Assembly (NCBI RefSeq): GCF_003985145.1
Contig: NZ_ML133528.1
Span: forward strand, 62,001 to 126,000
Length of the DNA stretch: 64,000 nucleotides
Direction of reading: 5' to 3'
From: Rhizobium anhuiense
GTDB lineage: Bacteria; Pseudomonadota; Alphaproteobacteria; Rhizobiales; Rhizobiaceae
The first letter of the stretch is position 1; every line of letters begins with the position of its first letter. The notes beneath the pieces were generated by a model that saw only the letters and a program-made list of their open reading frames with translations, was not told the origin of the DNA and made no database searches. Positions 8,176 through 16,299 of this stretch are shown here, piece after piece. The position numbers and the translations under genes are program-made.

Positions 8176-9051
8176 TCAATAGAGCCCGTAGGGGAAATAC
8201 CGCAGATAGATTTCCTGAAGACGGCCGTTGCGCGACAGCGTGGCGAGCGCGTGGTCGATGGCCGCCGTCAGCACGCCATCCTTCTGCCGCAGCATGATCG
8301 TCATGCCCTCGCCGAGGAAATGTTCGGAGAGATAGGGACCGTCGAAAAGCGCGCAGCATTTGGCCGAAGCCGGCGAAGAGACCCAGAAGGAAAGCTGCAG
8401 CGCATCGGCGAAAGCGGCATCGACCTTGCGGTCCTTGAGTGCCGCCAGCAGGGCGTCCTTGGTGTCGAAGGCTTGCGCCTTGATCGCCGGGAAGAAGGCG
8501 GCCAGCATCGCCTCATGCACCGTCCCCCGGACGACACCGACCGGATGGCTGGAAAGGGCGGCAGCCGTCTTACCGTCGAGCGGCACGGCGAGATTGCGCA
8601 CGAAGCGCGCCGGCAGCATCAGATAGGGTCGGGAGAAGACGAATTGCCGGCGCAACTCCGGCGTCACGGCAAGGCCGGCAATGACGGCATCGCCCTGCGA
8701 GGCGGCGAGCGCATCCTTGAGGTCGGCGAAGGGGATCGCCTGGATCTGGCACTTGTCCGAGATCTCCAGCTCGCTGCAGATTTCGCGGGCGAGGTCGACA
8801 TTGAAGCCGGACAGCTTGCCGTTCTGATCGGTGAAATTGAAGGGCGGGAAATCGACCGACGTCAGGAAGCGCAGGCGCACCAGCGAGGAGAGATCCGGTC
8901 TCGCAAGACGTTCGCGCGCATCGAAAAGCAGCGGCAGCGAGGGCGACGCCTGCTGGGCGGATGCGGCAAGGCTCGAAAAGAGCGCTGGCAAAAACAGGCC
9001 GAACGCGAAGAAAACCTTCAGAGTCAGGGATGCCAGCTTGGATTGCGTCAT
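8176..9051 (-). CDS. periplasmic solute-binding protein, family 3
   Basis: A 291-residue exported protein with a signal peptide ending near AASAQQ (about residue 33). It is followed by a type 3 substrate-binding (amino-acid type) domain: LRFLTSVDFPPFNFTDQNG, GFNVDLAREICSEL, and the hinge segment DAVIAGLAVTPELRRQFVFSRPY. No permease or ATPase gene is adjacent, so it is an orphan binding protein, possibly feeding a distant transporter or a sensor. It is convergent with the TerB-like gene and divergent from the chemoreceptor gene. Confidence 0.85.
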   Translation of the reverse strand: MTQSKLASLTLKVFFAFGLFLPALFSSLAASAQQASPSLPLLFDARERLARPDLSSLVRLRFLTSVDFPPFNFTDQNGKLSGFNVDLAREICSELEISDKCQIQAIPFADLKDALAASQGDAVIAGLAVTPELRRQFVFSRPYLMLPARFVRNLAVPLDGKTAAALSSHPVGVVRGTVHEAMLAAFFPAIKAQAFDTKDALLAALKDRKVDAAFADALQLSFWVSSPASAKCCALFDGPYLSEHFLGEGMTIMLRQKDGVLTAAIDHALATLSRNGRLQEIYLRYFPYGLY

Positions 9052-9488
9052 CGTGATCTTGATCTCGGGGCTCAGTGGGAAGCGTTGCGGCGAGATGTAT
9101 CAGAGTCATGCGTGGCGGGGAATATGTGTGGGAGTGGGGGAGCAGAATGACAGTCGCGTCGACACACCCGCCTCGCCCTTCGAGGCCGGCGGAGCACCTC
9201 AGAATGAGGCTCTGTTGCATGCCGGTTCCGAGGCTTGATCCTGGGTGCCATGGCGCGCAGCTCTTGCCCCTAAAAATTGCGGGCATCCGCGCCGCCGTGT
9301 TAGCGCGGAATTAAAGAATATCGCCTTTTATTTGTTGCGACGACATCGGACCCCGCCAGCCGATCGCATGATGCACGCGTCAGTCCAAACCTATCATTGA
9401 ACCGCAATATTGAAGCAGTCCTTTCTGCAACAATTGATTTCAAAAGCACCGGGCGCGCGACACGCCCCGTCAATCGGGTGACATTTCC
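9052..9488. other. 437-bp intergenic region
   Basis: This lies between two divergent genes and must hold both promoters. I see no convincing reading frame or strong palindrome. The middle part (about 9100-9300) is G+C-rich and looks like degenerate intergenic repeat sequence. The part nearest the chemoreceptor (9300-9480) is more A+T-rich and probably carries its promoter. Confidence 0.4.
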
Positions 9489-11486
9489 ATGCTGAAGCAT
9501 CTGAAAATCCGCACAAAAATCATCTCGGTCGTGGCGCTGCTCGGGCTGATCACGATGGCCGGGCTGATCTACGTCATCTCCGAGTTCCGCCGTGCGGACG
9601 CCGCCTACAGCGCCTTCATCGATCATGAAGCGCAGGCCTCGATGCTGAGCGCGCGCGCCAGCGCATCGGCGGTAGCCTCGGTGCTGCAGGTAACCCTGAT
9701 TGCCGACATGAAGCCCGATACGCCGGCATTCCAGACGGCGCTCGCCACGCCGAGCAAGCTGCCGCAGGCGCGTGACCGGATGAAGCAGGCGCTGGCGCTG
9801 GTGCCCAGCCGCAAGGCGGCGATCGATGAGATCCAGGCCGGCATCGACGAAATCGAAATCCTGGCAAACAAGATCATCGAACAGAGCAAGGCCAAGGACA
9901 GCGCCGGCGCGCTTTCGAATGTTGCCCTGATCAATGCCAAGCTCGATGCCCTGACGCCGAAAATGATCGCCAACAATGATGCGATGATGGCGATGCTCAA
10001 TGATGGCGGCGATGCGCTCTCGGCTTCCGTCAACGGGCGGATCGTCCTCTGCCTCGTGCTGATCGGCATCGCCGTTCTCATTGCCGTCGGCGTCAGCGTG
10101 GTCGTCGCCCAGATGGGCATCGCCGGCCCGATGACGCAGCTGCGCCAGCGCATGACGCGGCTTGCCGAAGGCGATACGACAAGCGAAGTCAGCGGCCTCG
10201 ACCGCCGCGACGAAGTCGGCCAGATGGCAAAGGCCGTCTCGATCTTCCGCGACAACGCGATCGAACGGGCGGAGATCGAGGCACGCGCCGAAACCGACCG
10301 TAATGTCAGCGATAGCGAGCGGCGCGAACGCGAGGCGCAGAAGGCCCGCGAAGCATCCGAACTCGAACGCGCCGTTGCCGCACTCGGCGACGGCCTGCGC
10401 CGCCTTGCCGCCGGCGATCTCGCCTCGCATATCGACGAGCCTTTCGTCGCGCATCTCGATGCGCTGCGTGAGGATTTCAACAATTCGGTCGAGAAGCTCA
10501 ACGAAACCATGCACACGGTCGGCGCCAATGCCCGGGCGATCAGCGCCGGCGCCAACGAGATCCGCTCGTCCGCCGACGAGCTTTCCCACCGGACGGAACA
10601 GCAGTCGGCCTCGGTGGAAGAGACGGCAGCGGCGCTCGAAGAGATCACCACGACGGTGCGCGACGCCGCCAAGCGTGCCGAGGAGGCGAGCCAGCTCGTC
10701 GCCCGCACCCGCCTCGGCGCCGAGAAATCCGGCGAGGTCGTCCGCAAGGCCGTTTCCGCCATGCAGCAGATCGAGAAATCCTCGGGTGAAATCTCCAACA
10801 TCATCGGCGTCATCGATGACATCGCCTTCCAGACCAACCTCTTGGCGCTGAACGCCGGCGTCGAAGCGGCGCGCGCCGGCGAAGCCGGCAAGGGCTTTGC
10901 CGTCGTCGCCCAGGAAGTGCGCGAACTCGCCCAGCGCTCGGCCAATGCCGCCAAGGAGATCAAGGGGCTGATCACCAATTCCGGCACACATGTGCAGACC
11001 GGCGTCTCGCTGGTCGGCGAGACCGGCAAGGCGCTCGATGCGATCGTTGCCGAAGTGCAGGAAATCAACCAGCATGTCCACGCGATCGCCGAAGCCTCCC
11101 GCGAACAATCGATCGGGCTTCAGGAGATCAACACCGCCGTCAACACCATGGATCAGGGCACCCAGCAGAATGCGGCGATGGTCGAGGAATCCACCGCCGC
11201 CAGCCACAGCCTCGCCACCGAAGCGGCGGCGCTGAACAACCTGCTCGGCCAGTTCAGGCTGACCGGCACAGGCGGCTTCACCGCCAGCGCGCCGATCCCG
11301 GCCGCAGCACCGCGCGTGGCCCCGCGCCCGGCGGTCAGGGCAGCCCCGATCCGCGTCGCCAAAGAAGGCACCGCCCGTCCGGCCGCCTCGCCGGCCCGCG
11401 CGCTCGGCCAGAAAATCGCCAACGCCTTCGGCGCCGGCAGCAGCACATCATCGTCAAGCCCAGATGCCGACTGGACGGAATTCTGA
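9489..11486 (+). CDS. methyl-accepting chemotaxis protein
   Basis: A 665-residue transmembrane chemoreceptor. TM1 is at about residues 10-30, followed by a helical periplasmic sensor region (about 35-180). TM2 is at about 183-205 (IVLCLVLIGIAVLIAVGVSV), then HAMP, a coiled coil and the signalling domain with the tip IDDIAFQTNLLALNAGVEAARAGE. After an Ala/Pro-rich linker it ends in DWTEF, resembling the C-terminal pentapeptide (NWETF type) that tethers CheR/CheB. It should report to a CheA/CheW array; the ligand is unknown. No che genes are in the window. A rho-independent terminator follows. Confidence 0.95.
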   Translation: MLKHLKIRTKIISVVALLGLITMAGLIYVISEFRRADAAYSAFIDHEAQASMLSARASASAVASVLQVTLIADMKPDTPAFQTALATPSKLPQARDRMKQALALVPSRKAAIDEIQAGIDEIEILANKIIEQSKAKDSAGALSNVALINAKLDALTPKMIANNDAMMAMLNDGGDALSASVNGRIVLCLVLIGIAVLIAVGVSVVVAQMGIAGPMTQLRQRMTRLAEGDTTSEVSGLDRRDEVGQMAKAVSIFRDNAIERAEIEARAETDRNVSDSERREREAQKAREASELERAVAALGDGLRRLAAGDLASHIDEPFVAHLDALREDFNNSVEKLNETMHTVGANARAISAGANEIRSSADELSHRTEQQSASVEETAAALEEITTTVRDAAKRAEEASQLVARTRLGAEKSGEVVRKAVSAMQQIEKSSGEISNIIGVIDDIAFQTNLLALNAGVEAARAGEAGKGFAVVAQEVRELAQRSANAAKEIKGLITNSGTHVQTGVSLVGETGKALDAIVAEVQEINQHVHAIAEASREQSIGLQEINTAVNTMDQGTQQNAAMVEESTAASHSLATEAAALNNLLGQFRLTGTGGFTASAPIPAAAPRVAPRPAVRAAPIRVAKEGTARPAASPARALGQKIANAFGAGSSTSSSSPDADWTEF

Positions 11487-11507
11487 GCCGGTCAATACAG
11501 GCATTGG

Positions 11508-11536
11508 AAAGGGCGGCTGCGGCCGCCCTTTGCTTT
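11508..11536 (+). terminator. rho-independent terminator of the chemoreceptor gene
   Basis: A perfect 10-bp stem, AAAGGGCGGC (11508-11517) with GCCGCCCTTT (11522-11531), has a 4-nt loop and runs into GCTTTT. It begins 22 nt after the chemoreceptor stop codon. It may also act on the convergent VOC gene. Confidence 0.85.
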
Positions 11537-11546
11537 TAGGTATCGT

Positions 11547-11927
11547 CTAAGCCGGCCGCCAGCCGATCTCGACGAGGATGTTTCCGGGCGCCGTGCAATA
11601 AAACAGCCAGCCGCCGCGCATGGCGGCCGGCGGGCCGGACAGATCAGCACCGGCAGCCGCAAGCCCGGCATGGACCGCATCGACATCCGCCCTCGCGGGC
11701 AGAATGAAGCCGATGTGATAGGTGTGGCGCCCCATTTCCACCTGATCGGCGGTGCCGAATTTTGCGATTGCGTGGCTGAGGACGATTTCGAGGCCGGTAT
11801 CGTCTTCCAGGATCGCGAGGCCGTTCTGACCGCGCATATCCTTAAGCTTCAGACCGAAATGGCGGATGAAGAAATCCGCCGTGGCAGCGACATCGGGAAC
11901 GTGGAAATCGAGATGGTTCAAGCGCAT
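11547..11927 (-). CDS. VOC (glyoxalase/bleomycin-resistance) family protein
   Basis: A 126-residue protein with the vicinal-oxygen-chelate fold: MRLNHLDFHVPDVAATADFFIRHFG at the N-terminus and YCTAPGNILVEIGW at the C-terminus. His5, a central His and the C-terminal Glu are in the usual metal-ligand positions. VOC proteins range from lyases and dioxygenases to drug-binding proteins, so no substrate is assigned. It is convergent with the chemoreceptor gene. Confidence 0.85.
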   Translation of the reverse strand: MRLNHLDFHVPDVAATADFFIRHFGLKLKDMRGQNGLAILEDDTGLEIVLSHAIAKFGTADQVEMGRHTYHIGFILPARADVDAVHAGLAAAGADLSGPPAAMRGGWLFYCTAPGNILVEIGWRPA

Positions 11928-12347
11928 GACAGTCTCCGTTCGAAAAAATCCCGGGACTGCCTTTTTGCCGTCTCCGCACGCCGCCGGGATCCCGCATCTT
12001 GATGCGGATCACGTCGCGGGTTCTCGTGCCATGGCACGGAGCAGAGCTTCCCCAGAGCGTTTAACGCTCGAAAGGAAGGGACCGGGCTTACCTCAACCGA
12101 TCCTGCCTTTTTCGACGATGCCGATCTAGCAGACGGCACCGGTTTCGGCAATGGATGGCTCGGCGCGTCTGGAGGAACGGGATTCTCACCCTCTTATCCA
12201 TAGGTGGATGTCACGTCCGGCCGCTCGATCACGACGTCCCCCCGGGGTGCTTCCCAAAGGATTGAAGAGCGGCATGGGCATTCGTGTCGGGAACTCTCTC
12301 CGGCAAGGGGTAGAGTGACGCTATTCACGGCATTGGGAGGGATGGAC
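11928..12347. other. 420-bp intergenic region
   Basis: No convincing gene is seen between the VOC gene and the small lipoprotein. A short perfect inverted repeat GAGCGT-TTA-ACGCTC lies at 12055-12069. An in-frame extension of the lipoprotein frame back to 12204 exists but lacks a ribosome-binding site and does not look coding. Confidence 0.35.
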
Positions 12348-12626
12348 ATGAAACCTGCAATCATCGGCCTTATCGGCACGCTCGCTCTGGCGGGATGCAA
12401 CACCGTCAGCTACAGCGGACCAGGCCTCGAACCCATCCCCGGCAGCATTACCTATAGCGGCCAACCGCGCACCAAGCTCACCAAATCGCCGGTTGGTTCC
12501 GCCTTTCCGCATGATTTCATCGACCAATACGGCCGGCAGGTGGAGGAAACCTACATCATCCAGCCCGACCGGAGCCTGATCATCGCGCACCGGCAATATA
12601 AGCCGATCCGCTTTTTCGGGGATTAG
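12348..12626 (+). CDS. small outer-membrane-type lipoprotein
   Basis: A 92-residue protein with a lipoprotein signal peptide (MKPAIIGLIGTLALAGC, lipidated Cys17). The mature part is short, with a Pro/Gly/Ser-rich N-terminal portion and EETYIIQPDRSLIIAHRQY near the end. ATG 12348 is chosen over ATG 12342 because the GGGAGG ribosome-binding site at 12335-12340 gives 7-nt spacing. I do not recognise a named family; entericidin-like and other small lipoproteins do not match. It sits between the VOC gene and the accessory block. Confidence 0.7.
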   Translation: MKPAIIGLIGTLALAGCNTVSYSGPGLEPIPGSITYSGQPRTKLTKSPVGSAFPHDFIDQYGRQVEETYIIQPDRSLIIAHRQYKPIRFFGD

Positions 12627-12665
12627 GCCTTGGTCGGCGTGGTCTAGATACATCGTCCAGACGGT

Positions 12666-12766
12666 TTAGAGGCCATGGGTCTGGATCAAGTCCGGGGCGC
12701 CTTCGGCAAGCGCGCCGACCGCCGCTTGACGGACTTCGAGTCTGGATTTCAGTCCGAGCCGGATCA
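12666..12766 (-). pseudogene. remnant of a LuxR-type regulator C-terminus
   Basis: On the minus strand, in a frame that runs on past the AraC stop, the sequence reads LIRLGLKSRLEVRQAAV and continues about 16 more residues to a TAA at 12666-12668. The segment LGLKSRLEV is typical of the last helix of LuxR/FixJ DNA-binding domains. Nothing upstream in this frame is LuxR-like, because the AraC gene occupies it. This looks like a 3' fragment left when the AraC-containing block replaced or displaced a luxR-type gene. It is a pattern-based inference on about 33 residues. Confidence 0.4.
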
Positions 12767-13912
12767 ACCCGTCAGGGCCAGCCAATCACCGATCGTTTTT
12801 CCGTAACGCCGCGTGGAGCGGATGGCCGGAGCCGGCCGCTGTTGGGTTGCCACCGTCCTTCGGATTTCACGCGGGCTCAGCTTGAATTCGTGGATGAAGG
12901 CGCGCGTAAAATTGGCCGCGACCTCGAAACCGGCGGCTTCTGCGATTTCTGAAATCGGCCTGTGGTCGGCCGGATTGCTGAGATCCGCATAGGCCTGCAG
13001 CAATCGCCGCTTGCGAATATAATTGAGCACGCCTCCGTTCGCCTCAAACAGCTGGTAAAGCCGCGTACGCGAAATCCCCAACGCGCGGCACATCATGTCC
13101 GGTGTCAAGTTTTCCGAATGGAGATTGACGTGAATGTAGCGGTGCGCCCGCTCCATCAGTCCCATGTTGGTCTGGTTTTGACCGGTATCAGTCCTTGTGG
13201 ACGATGCGGCGCCCGCAACGACCATATCGCCGATGGTTTGGATGATCCGGGGCACTTCCTCTATCGTCAGATTGCCGAGGTTCGTTTCGAGGCCCGTGAG
13301 ATAGCCCGTGAGCAACTCGGCGTGGCTGCCCGAAAGAACCGTGTTGCCGGCGCTCTGGAGAAGGCTCGCATCGCGAGCCAGCAGCTCATACGGCAGGAAC
13401 ACGAGCAAAGCTTCGGTATCGGTCATCCGTCCGCGATAGGGACTGCCGAGAGACATGAAAAATATCTCGCCGGCACCGGTCTCGGTGACACGACGGTTGA
13501 CCTCGGTCCAGGCCTGGCCGCTGCGCTGCAGGCCGACGTTCCAATGGTCGATGGGGCTCGATCGAAGCATGGCCTGATCGCGGATATATCTGTGGGCATG
13601 CGCACGCTGCTGGACGACGAGGATATCGCCGAGATGCCAGCCGATCTGCTCTGCGAGGAACCCGTCTTCCGGTGATTTTCCCTCCGGCAGATGAACATCC
13701 ACGAGCGGCGCCATATGTACCCGCCAAGCCTCGAATTGTTCTGCCGGCGGCAGGTCCTGCGTCGAGAATCGCAGCGGCACGAGCGCAGGGGAGGCATGGA
13801 GTGGGCGTTCCTTGCGCATGGCCGGTTCACGCGGCCATCGCCGCCGCTCCATATGCGCCGGCCGTTCCTGTTCGGCGGCAGCATCATCGTCGGATTCAGA
13901 CCCTGTAGCCAT
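12764..13912 (-). CDS. AraC family regulator with AraC-binding-like N-terminal domain
   Basis: A 382-residue regulator. The N-terminal half resembles the 'AraC-binding-like' domain (FSTQDLPPAEQFEAWRVHM). The C-terminal 110 residues form the double helix-turn-helix (LTPDMMCRALGISRTRLYQLFE, then ISEIAEAAGFEVAANFTRAF). ATG 13912 is chosen because GGAGG stands 6 nt upstream; longer readings to 14110 add non-family residues. It is divergent from the polysaccharide-type operon across a 354-bp A+T-rich gap, so it is the obvious candidate to regulate it. The inducer is unknown. Confidence 0.88.
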   Translation of the reverse strand: MATGSESDDDAAAEQERPAHMERRRWPREPAMRKERPLHASPALVPLRFSTQDLPPAEQFEAWRVHMAPLVDVHLPEGKSPEDGFLAEQIGWHLGDILVVQQRAHAHRYIRDQAMLRSSPIDHWNVGLQRSGQAWTEVNRRVTETGAGEIFFMSLGSPYRGRMTDTEALLVFLPYELLARDASLLQSAGNTVLSGSHAELLTGYLTGLETNLGNLTIEEVPRIIQTIGDMVVAGAASSTRTDTGQNQTNMGLMERAHRYIHVNLHSENLTPDMMCRALGISRTRLYQLFEANGGVLNYIRKRRLLQAYADLSNPADHRPISEIAEAAGFEVAANFTRAFIHEFKLSPREIRRTVATQQRPAPAIRSTRRYGKTIGDWLALTG

Positions 13913-14266
13913 CCAATTCCTCCAGCGCATAACCCGACCCGAGCCATGAAAATTGAGAAAAGCAATTGTTTTTGCGGCTGAAATCTCCGCAGAACTACGT
14001 CTGAAAACGCGGAAGTGCTCGAAAAGCATCCTCCATAAGTTGTTTACCATATTCCTTTTCGCTCTGAAATGTACGGAGCGATAATTTCCAGGACGTGAGG
14101 ATAACGACAATTGCCTCCCTTAGCTGTATCTAAATAGACATCGGTTCTTTCCAAAAGAAAAGCCGGATGAATAAAATATTCGCATGATCGAACGACTTAG
14201 TGTCGCGGTATGTCGAAGTAAAGATCGAAGATTTCATAGCAAAATCTGAAAACACGGGAGGTGGTC
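13913..14266. promoter_or_regulatory. A+T-rich divergent promoter region (AraC / glycan operon)
   Basis: This 354-bp gap has no gene and is clearly more A+T-rich than its surroundings. It must hold the promoters of the AraC gene and of the glycan operon. A short inverted repeat TTCTTT-CCA-AAAGAA is at 14145-14159. No confident -35/-10 pair is assigned. Confidence 0.5.
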
Positions 14267-15313
14267 GTGAACTATCTTGGTAAGATTCGTGCGCGCTCTG
14301 TTCTAACTGCGGCTCGTGATGCAAAGTATCCATCCGGAACATCTGGTACTCTCAAGAGAATTCTTGTCACCGGTGGTGCAGGTTTCCTCGGATCCCATCT
14401 GTGCGAGACGCTTTTGGCCGCCGGACACCAGGTGATCTGCCTCGACAACTTTTCCACCGGCATGCGGCGCAATATCGCCCATCTGAAGGGGGTCGATCGC
14501 TTCAACGTCATTGCCCACGATATCGTCCACCCGCTCGATCTGGAAGTCGACGAGATCTATAACCTTGCCTGCCCGGCTTCGCCGCCGCATTATCAGGCCG
14601 ATCCGATCCATACGACAAAGACCTGCGTGCTGGGCTCCCTCAACCTTCTGGAGCTGGCCGCGCGCACCGGCGCACGCATCCTTCAGGCATCCACCTCCGA
14701 AGTCTACGGCGACCCGAACGTCCACCCGCAAGTCGAAAGCTACTGGGGCAACGTCAATTCGTTCGGGCCGCGCTCCTGCTATGACGAGGGCAAGCGGTGC
14801 GCCGAGACGCTGTTCTTCGACTTCCACAACACGCACGGCGTCGAGATCAAGATCATCCGCATCTTCAACACCTACGGCCCGCGGATGCGTCCGGACGACG
14901 GCCGCGTCGTCTCGAATTTCATCGTTCAGGCCCTGACGGGGCAAGACATCACGATCTATGGCGACGGTTCGCAGACCCGCTCGTTCTGTTTCGTCGATGA
15001 TCTCATCGGCGGCATGGTCCGCATGATGGCCTCACCGTCGTCGCTGACGGGGCCCGTCAATCTCGGCAATCCGGGCGAATTCACGATCCGGGAGCTGGCC
15101 GAGCAGGTGATCGGATTGACCGGCTCGCGGTCGCAAATCATCCATCGCGCTCTGCCGGTTGACGATCCGCGTCAACGTCGCCCCGATATTTCGCTTGCCA
15201 TGCAGGAACTCGACTGGCGGCCGAAGATCGAGCTGTCGAGCGGCCTGCGTCAGACGATCGACTATTTCGATGGCCTTCTCACCCGTCCGGCACGCGAACT
15301 GGAGGCGGTCTGA
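14267..15313 (+). CDS. UDP-glucuronate decarboxylase-like SDR (UDP-xylose synthase type)
   Basis: A 348-residue extended short-chain dehydrogenase. The NAD-binding motif GGAGFLG is at residues 36-42 and the catalytic YDEGK lies in the context PRSCYDEGKR, the hallmark of UDP-glucuronate decarboxylases (UXS). These convert UDP-glucuronate to UDP-xylose. Other family features are NLACPASPPHYQ, STSEVYGDP and RIFNTYGPRM. GTG 14267 is chosen: GGGAGG ends 5 nt before it, while GTG 14261 overlaps that site. It is the first gene of a five-gene operon and overlaps the next gene by 3 nt (TGATG). The enzyme class is well supported; the product is inferred. Confidence 0.88.
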   Translation: MNYLGKIRARSVLTAARDAKYPSGTSGTLKRILVTGGAGFLGSHLCETLLAAGHQVICLDNFSTGMRRNIAHLKGVDRFNVIAHDIVHPLDLEVDEIYNLACPASPPHYQADPIHTTKTCVLGSLNLLELAARTGARILQASTSEVYGDPNVHPQVESYWGNVNSFGPRSCYDEGKRCAETLFFDFHNTHGVEIKIIRIFNTYGPRMRPDDGRVVSNFIVQALTGQDITIYGDGSQTRSFCFVDDLIGGMVRMMASPSSLTGPVNLGNPGEFTIRELAEQVIGLTGSRSQIIHRALPVDDPRQRRPDISLAMQELDWRPKIELSSGLRQTIDYFDGLLTRPARELEAV

Positions 15314-16299
15314 TGGATGCGCCCCGGGTCCTTGTCACGGGCGGTGCCGGCTATATCGGCAGCCACACCGCCAAGCTCCTCCGCTCGGAGGGGATTGAGC
15401 CTGTCGTCTACGACAATCTCACGACCGGAAACCGTTCCTCCGTGCGCTGGGGCCCTTTCGTCGAAGGTGACGTCCTCGACTCGTCATGCCTGATCGAGGT
15501 CATCGAGAAATATGCTCCCGACGCCGTCATCCACTTTGCCGCCTCGGCCTACGTGGGCGAGTCCGTGCAAAACCCAGCGAAATATTACAACAACAATGTC
15601 GGCGGTGCGTTGTCGCTTATCGATGCCTGCCGGCAGACGGGGCTTCGGAACGTCATCTTCTCATCGAGTTGTGCCGTCTACGGCGTCCCCTCGGTGCTGC
15701 CGATCGATGAGACGTTGCCGAAGGCTCCGATCAATCCCTACGGCAAGACCAAGCTGATTGGCGAGCATATGCTCGCCGATTATGCGGCGGCCTACGGCCT
15801 GCGGTACGTTGCCCTGCGTTACTTCAATGCCTGTGGCGCCGATCCGGACGGCGATCTTGGCGAATGGCACGTTCCGGAAACTCATCTCATTCCGCGGGCG
15901 CTGCTGGCCGCGGCCGGCCGGATTCCGCACCTTGAGATATTCGGCGATGATTACGATACTCCCGACGGGACCTGCATAAGGGACTATATTCACGTCGCAG
16001 ATCTCGCGCGCGCCCATGTTCAGGCCTTCACCCATCTCGCCAAAGGCGGAGCAAACCTCGCTGTCAACCTCGGCACCGGGCGGGGTTTTTCCATCAGGGA
16101 AGTCCTGCGCGTGATCCAGGAAACGACCGGATGCGCAGTCCCGGTCGTCATCCATCCGCGCCGGCCGGGCGATCCGCCCAGCCTCTACGCCGACGCCAGC
16201 CTGGCCCGCGAGACGCTCCGCTTCCAGCCTCGATATTCCGACCTCCAAACCATCGTGCGGACGGCGGCTCCGTTCTTCGGACTGGAGGCGCGCGCGTGA
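15313..16299 (+). CDS. UDP-sugar 4-epimerase (GalE-like; possibly UDP-xylose/arabinose)
   Basis: A 328-residue extended SDR. It has the NAD motif GGAGYIGSH, the SSSCAVYG segment and the catalytic YGKTK, and downstream RYFNACGAD and GTCIRDYIHV. All are GalE-family marks for C4 epimerisation of a UDP-sugar. GalE interconverts UDP-glucose and UDP-galactose. Because the preceding gene should make UDP-xylose, UDP-xylose to UDP-arabinose is an equally good proposal. It starts inside the stop of the preceding gene and its own stop overlaps the next start (GTGA). It could be named galE, but the neighbours argue against assuming the galactose reaction. Confidence 0.88.
   Translation: MDAPRVLVTGGAGYIGSHTAKLLRSEGIEPVVYDNLTTGNRSSVRWGPFVEGDVLDSSCLIEVIEKYAPDAVIHFAASAYVGESVQNPAKYYNNNVGGALSLIDACRQTGLRNVIFSSSCAVYGVPSVLPIDETLPKAPINPYGKTKLIGEHMLADYAAAYGLRYVALRYFNACGADPDGDLGEWHVPETHLIPRALLAAAGRIPHLEIFGDDYDTPDGTCIRDYIHVADLARAHVQAFTHLAKGGANLAVNLGTGRGFSIREVLRVIQETTGCAVPVVIHPRRPGDPPSLYADASLARETLRFQPRYSDLQTIVRTAAPFFGLEARA

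Noticed and set aside
12204..12347. N-terminal extension of the small lipoprotein
   Set aside because: The extension lacks a ribosome-binding site and would bury the lipoprotein signal peptide inside the protein.
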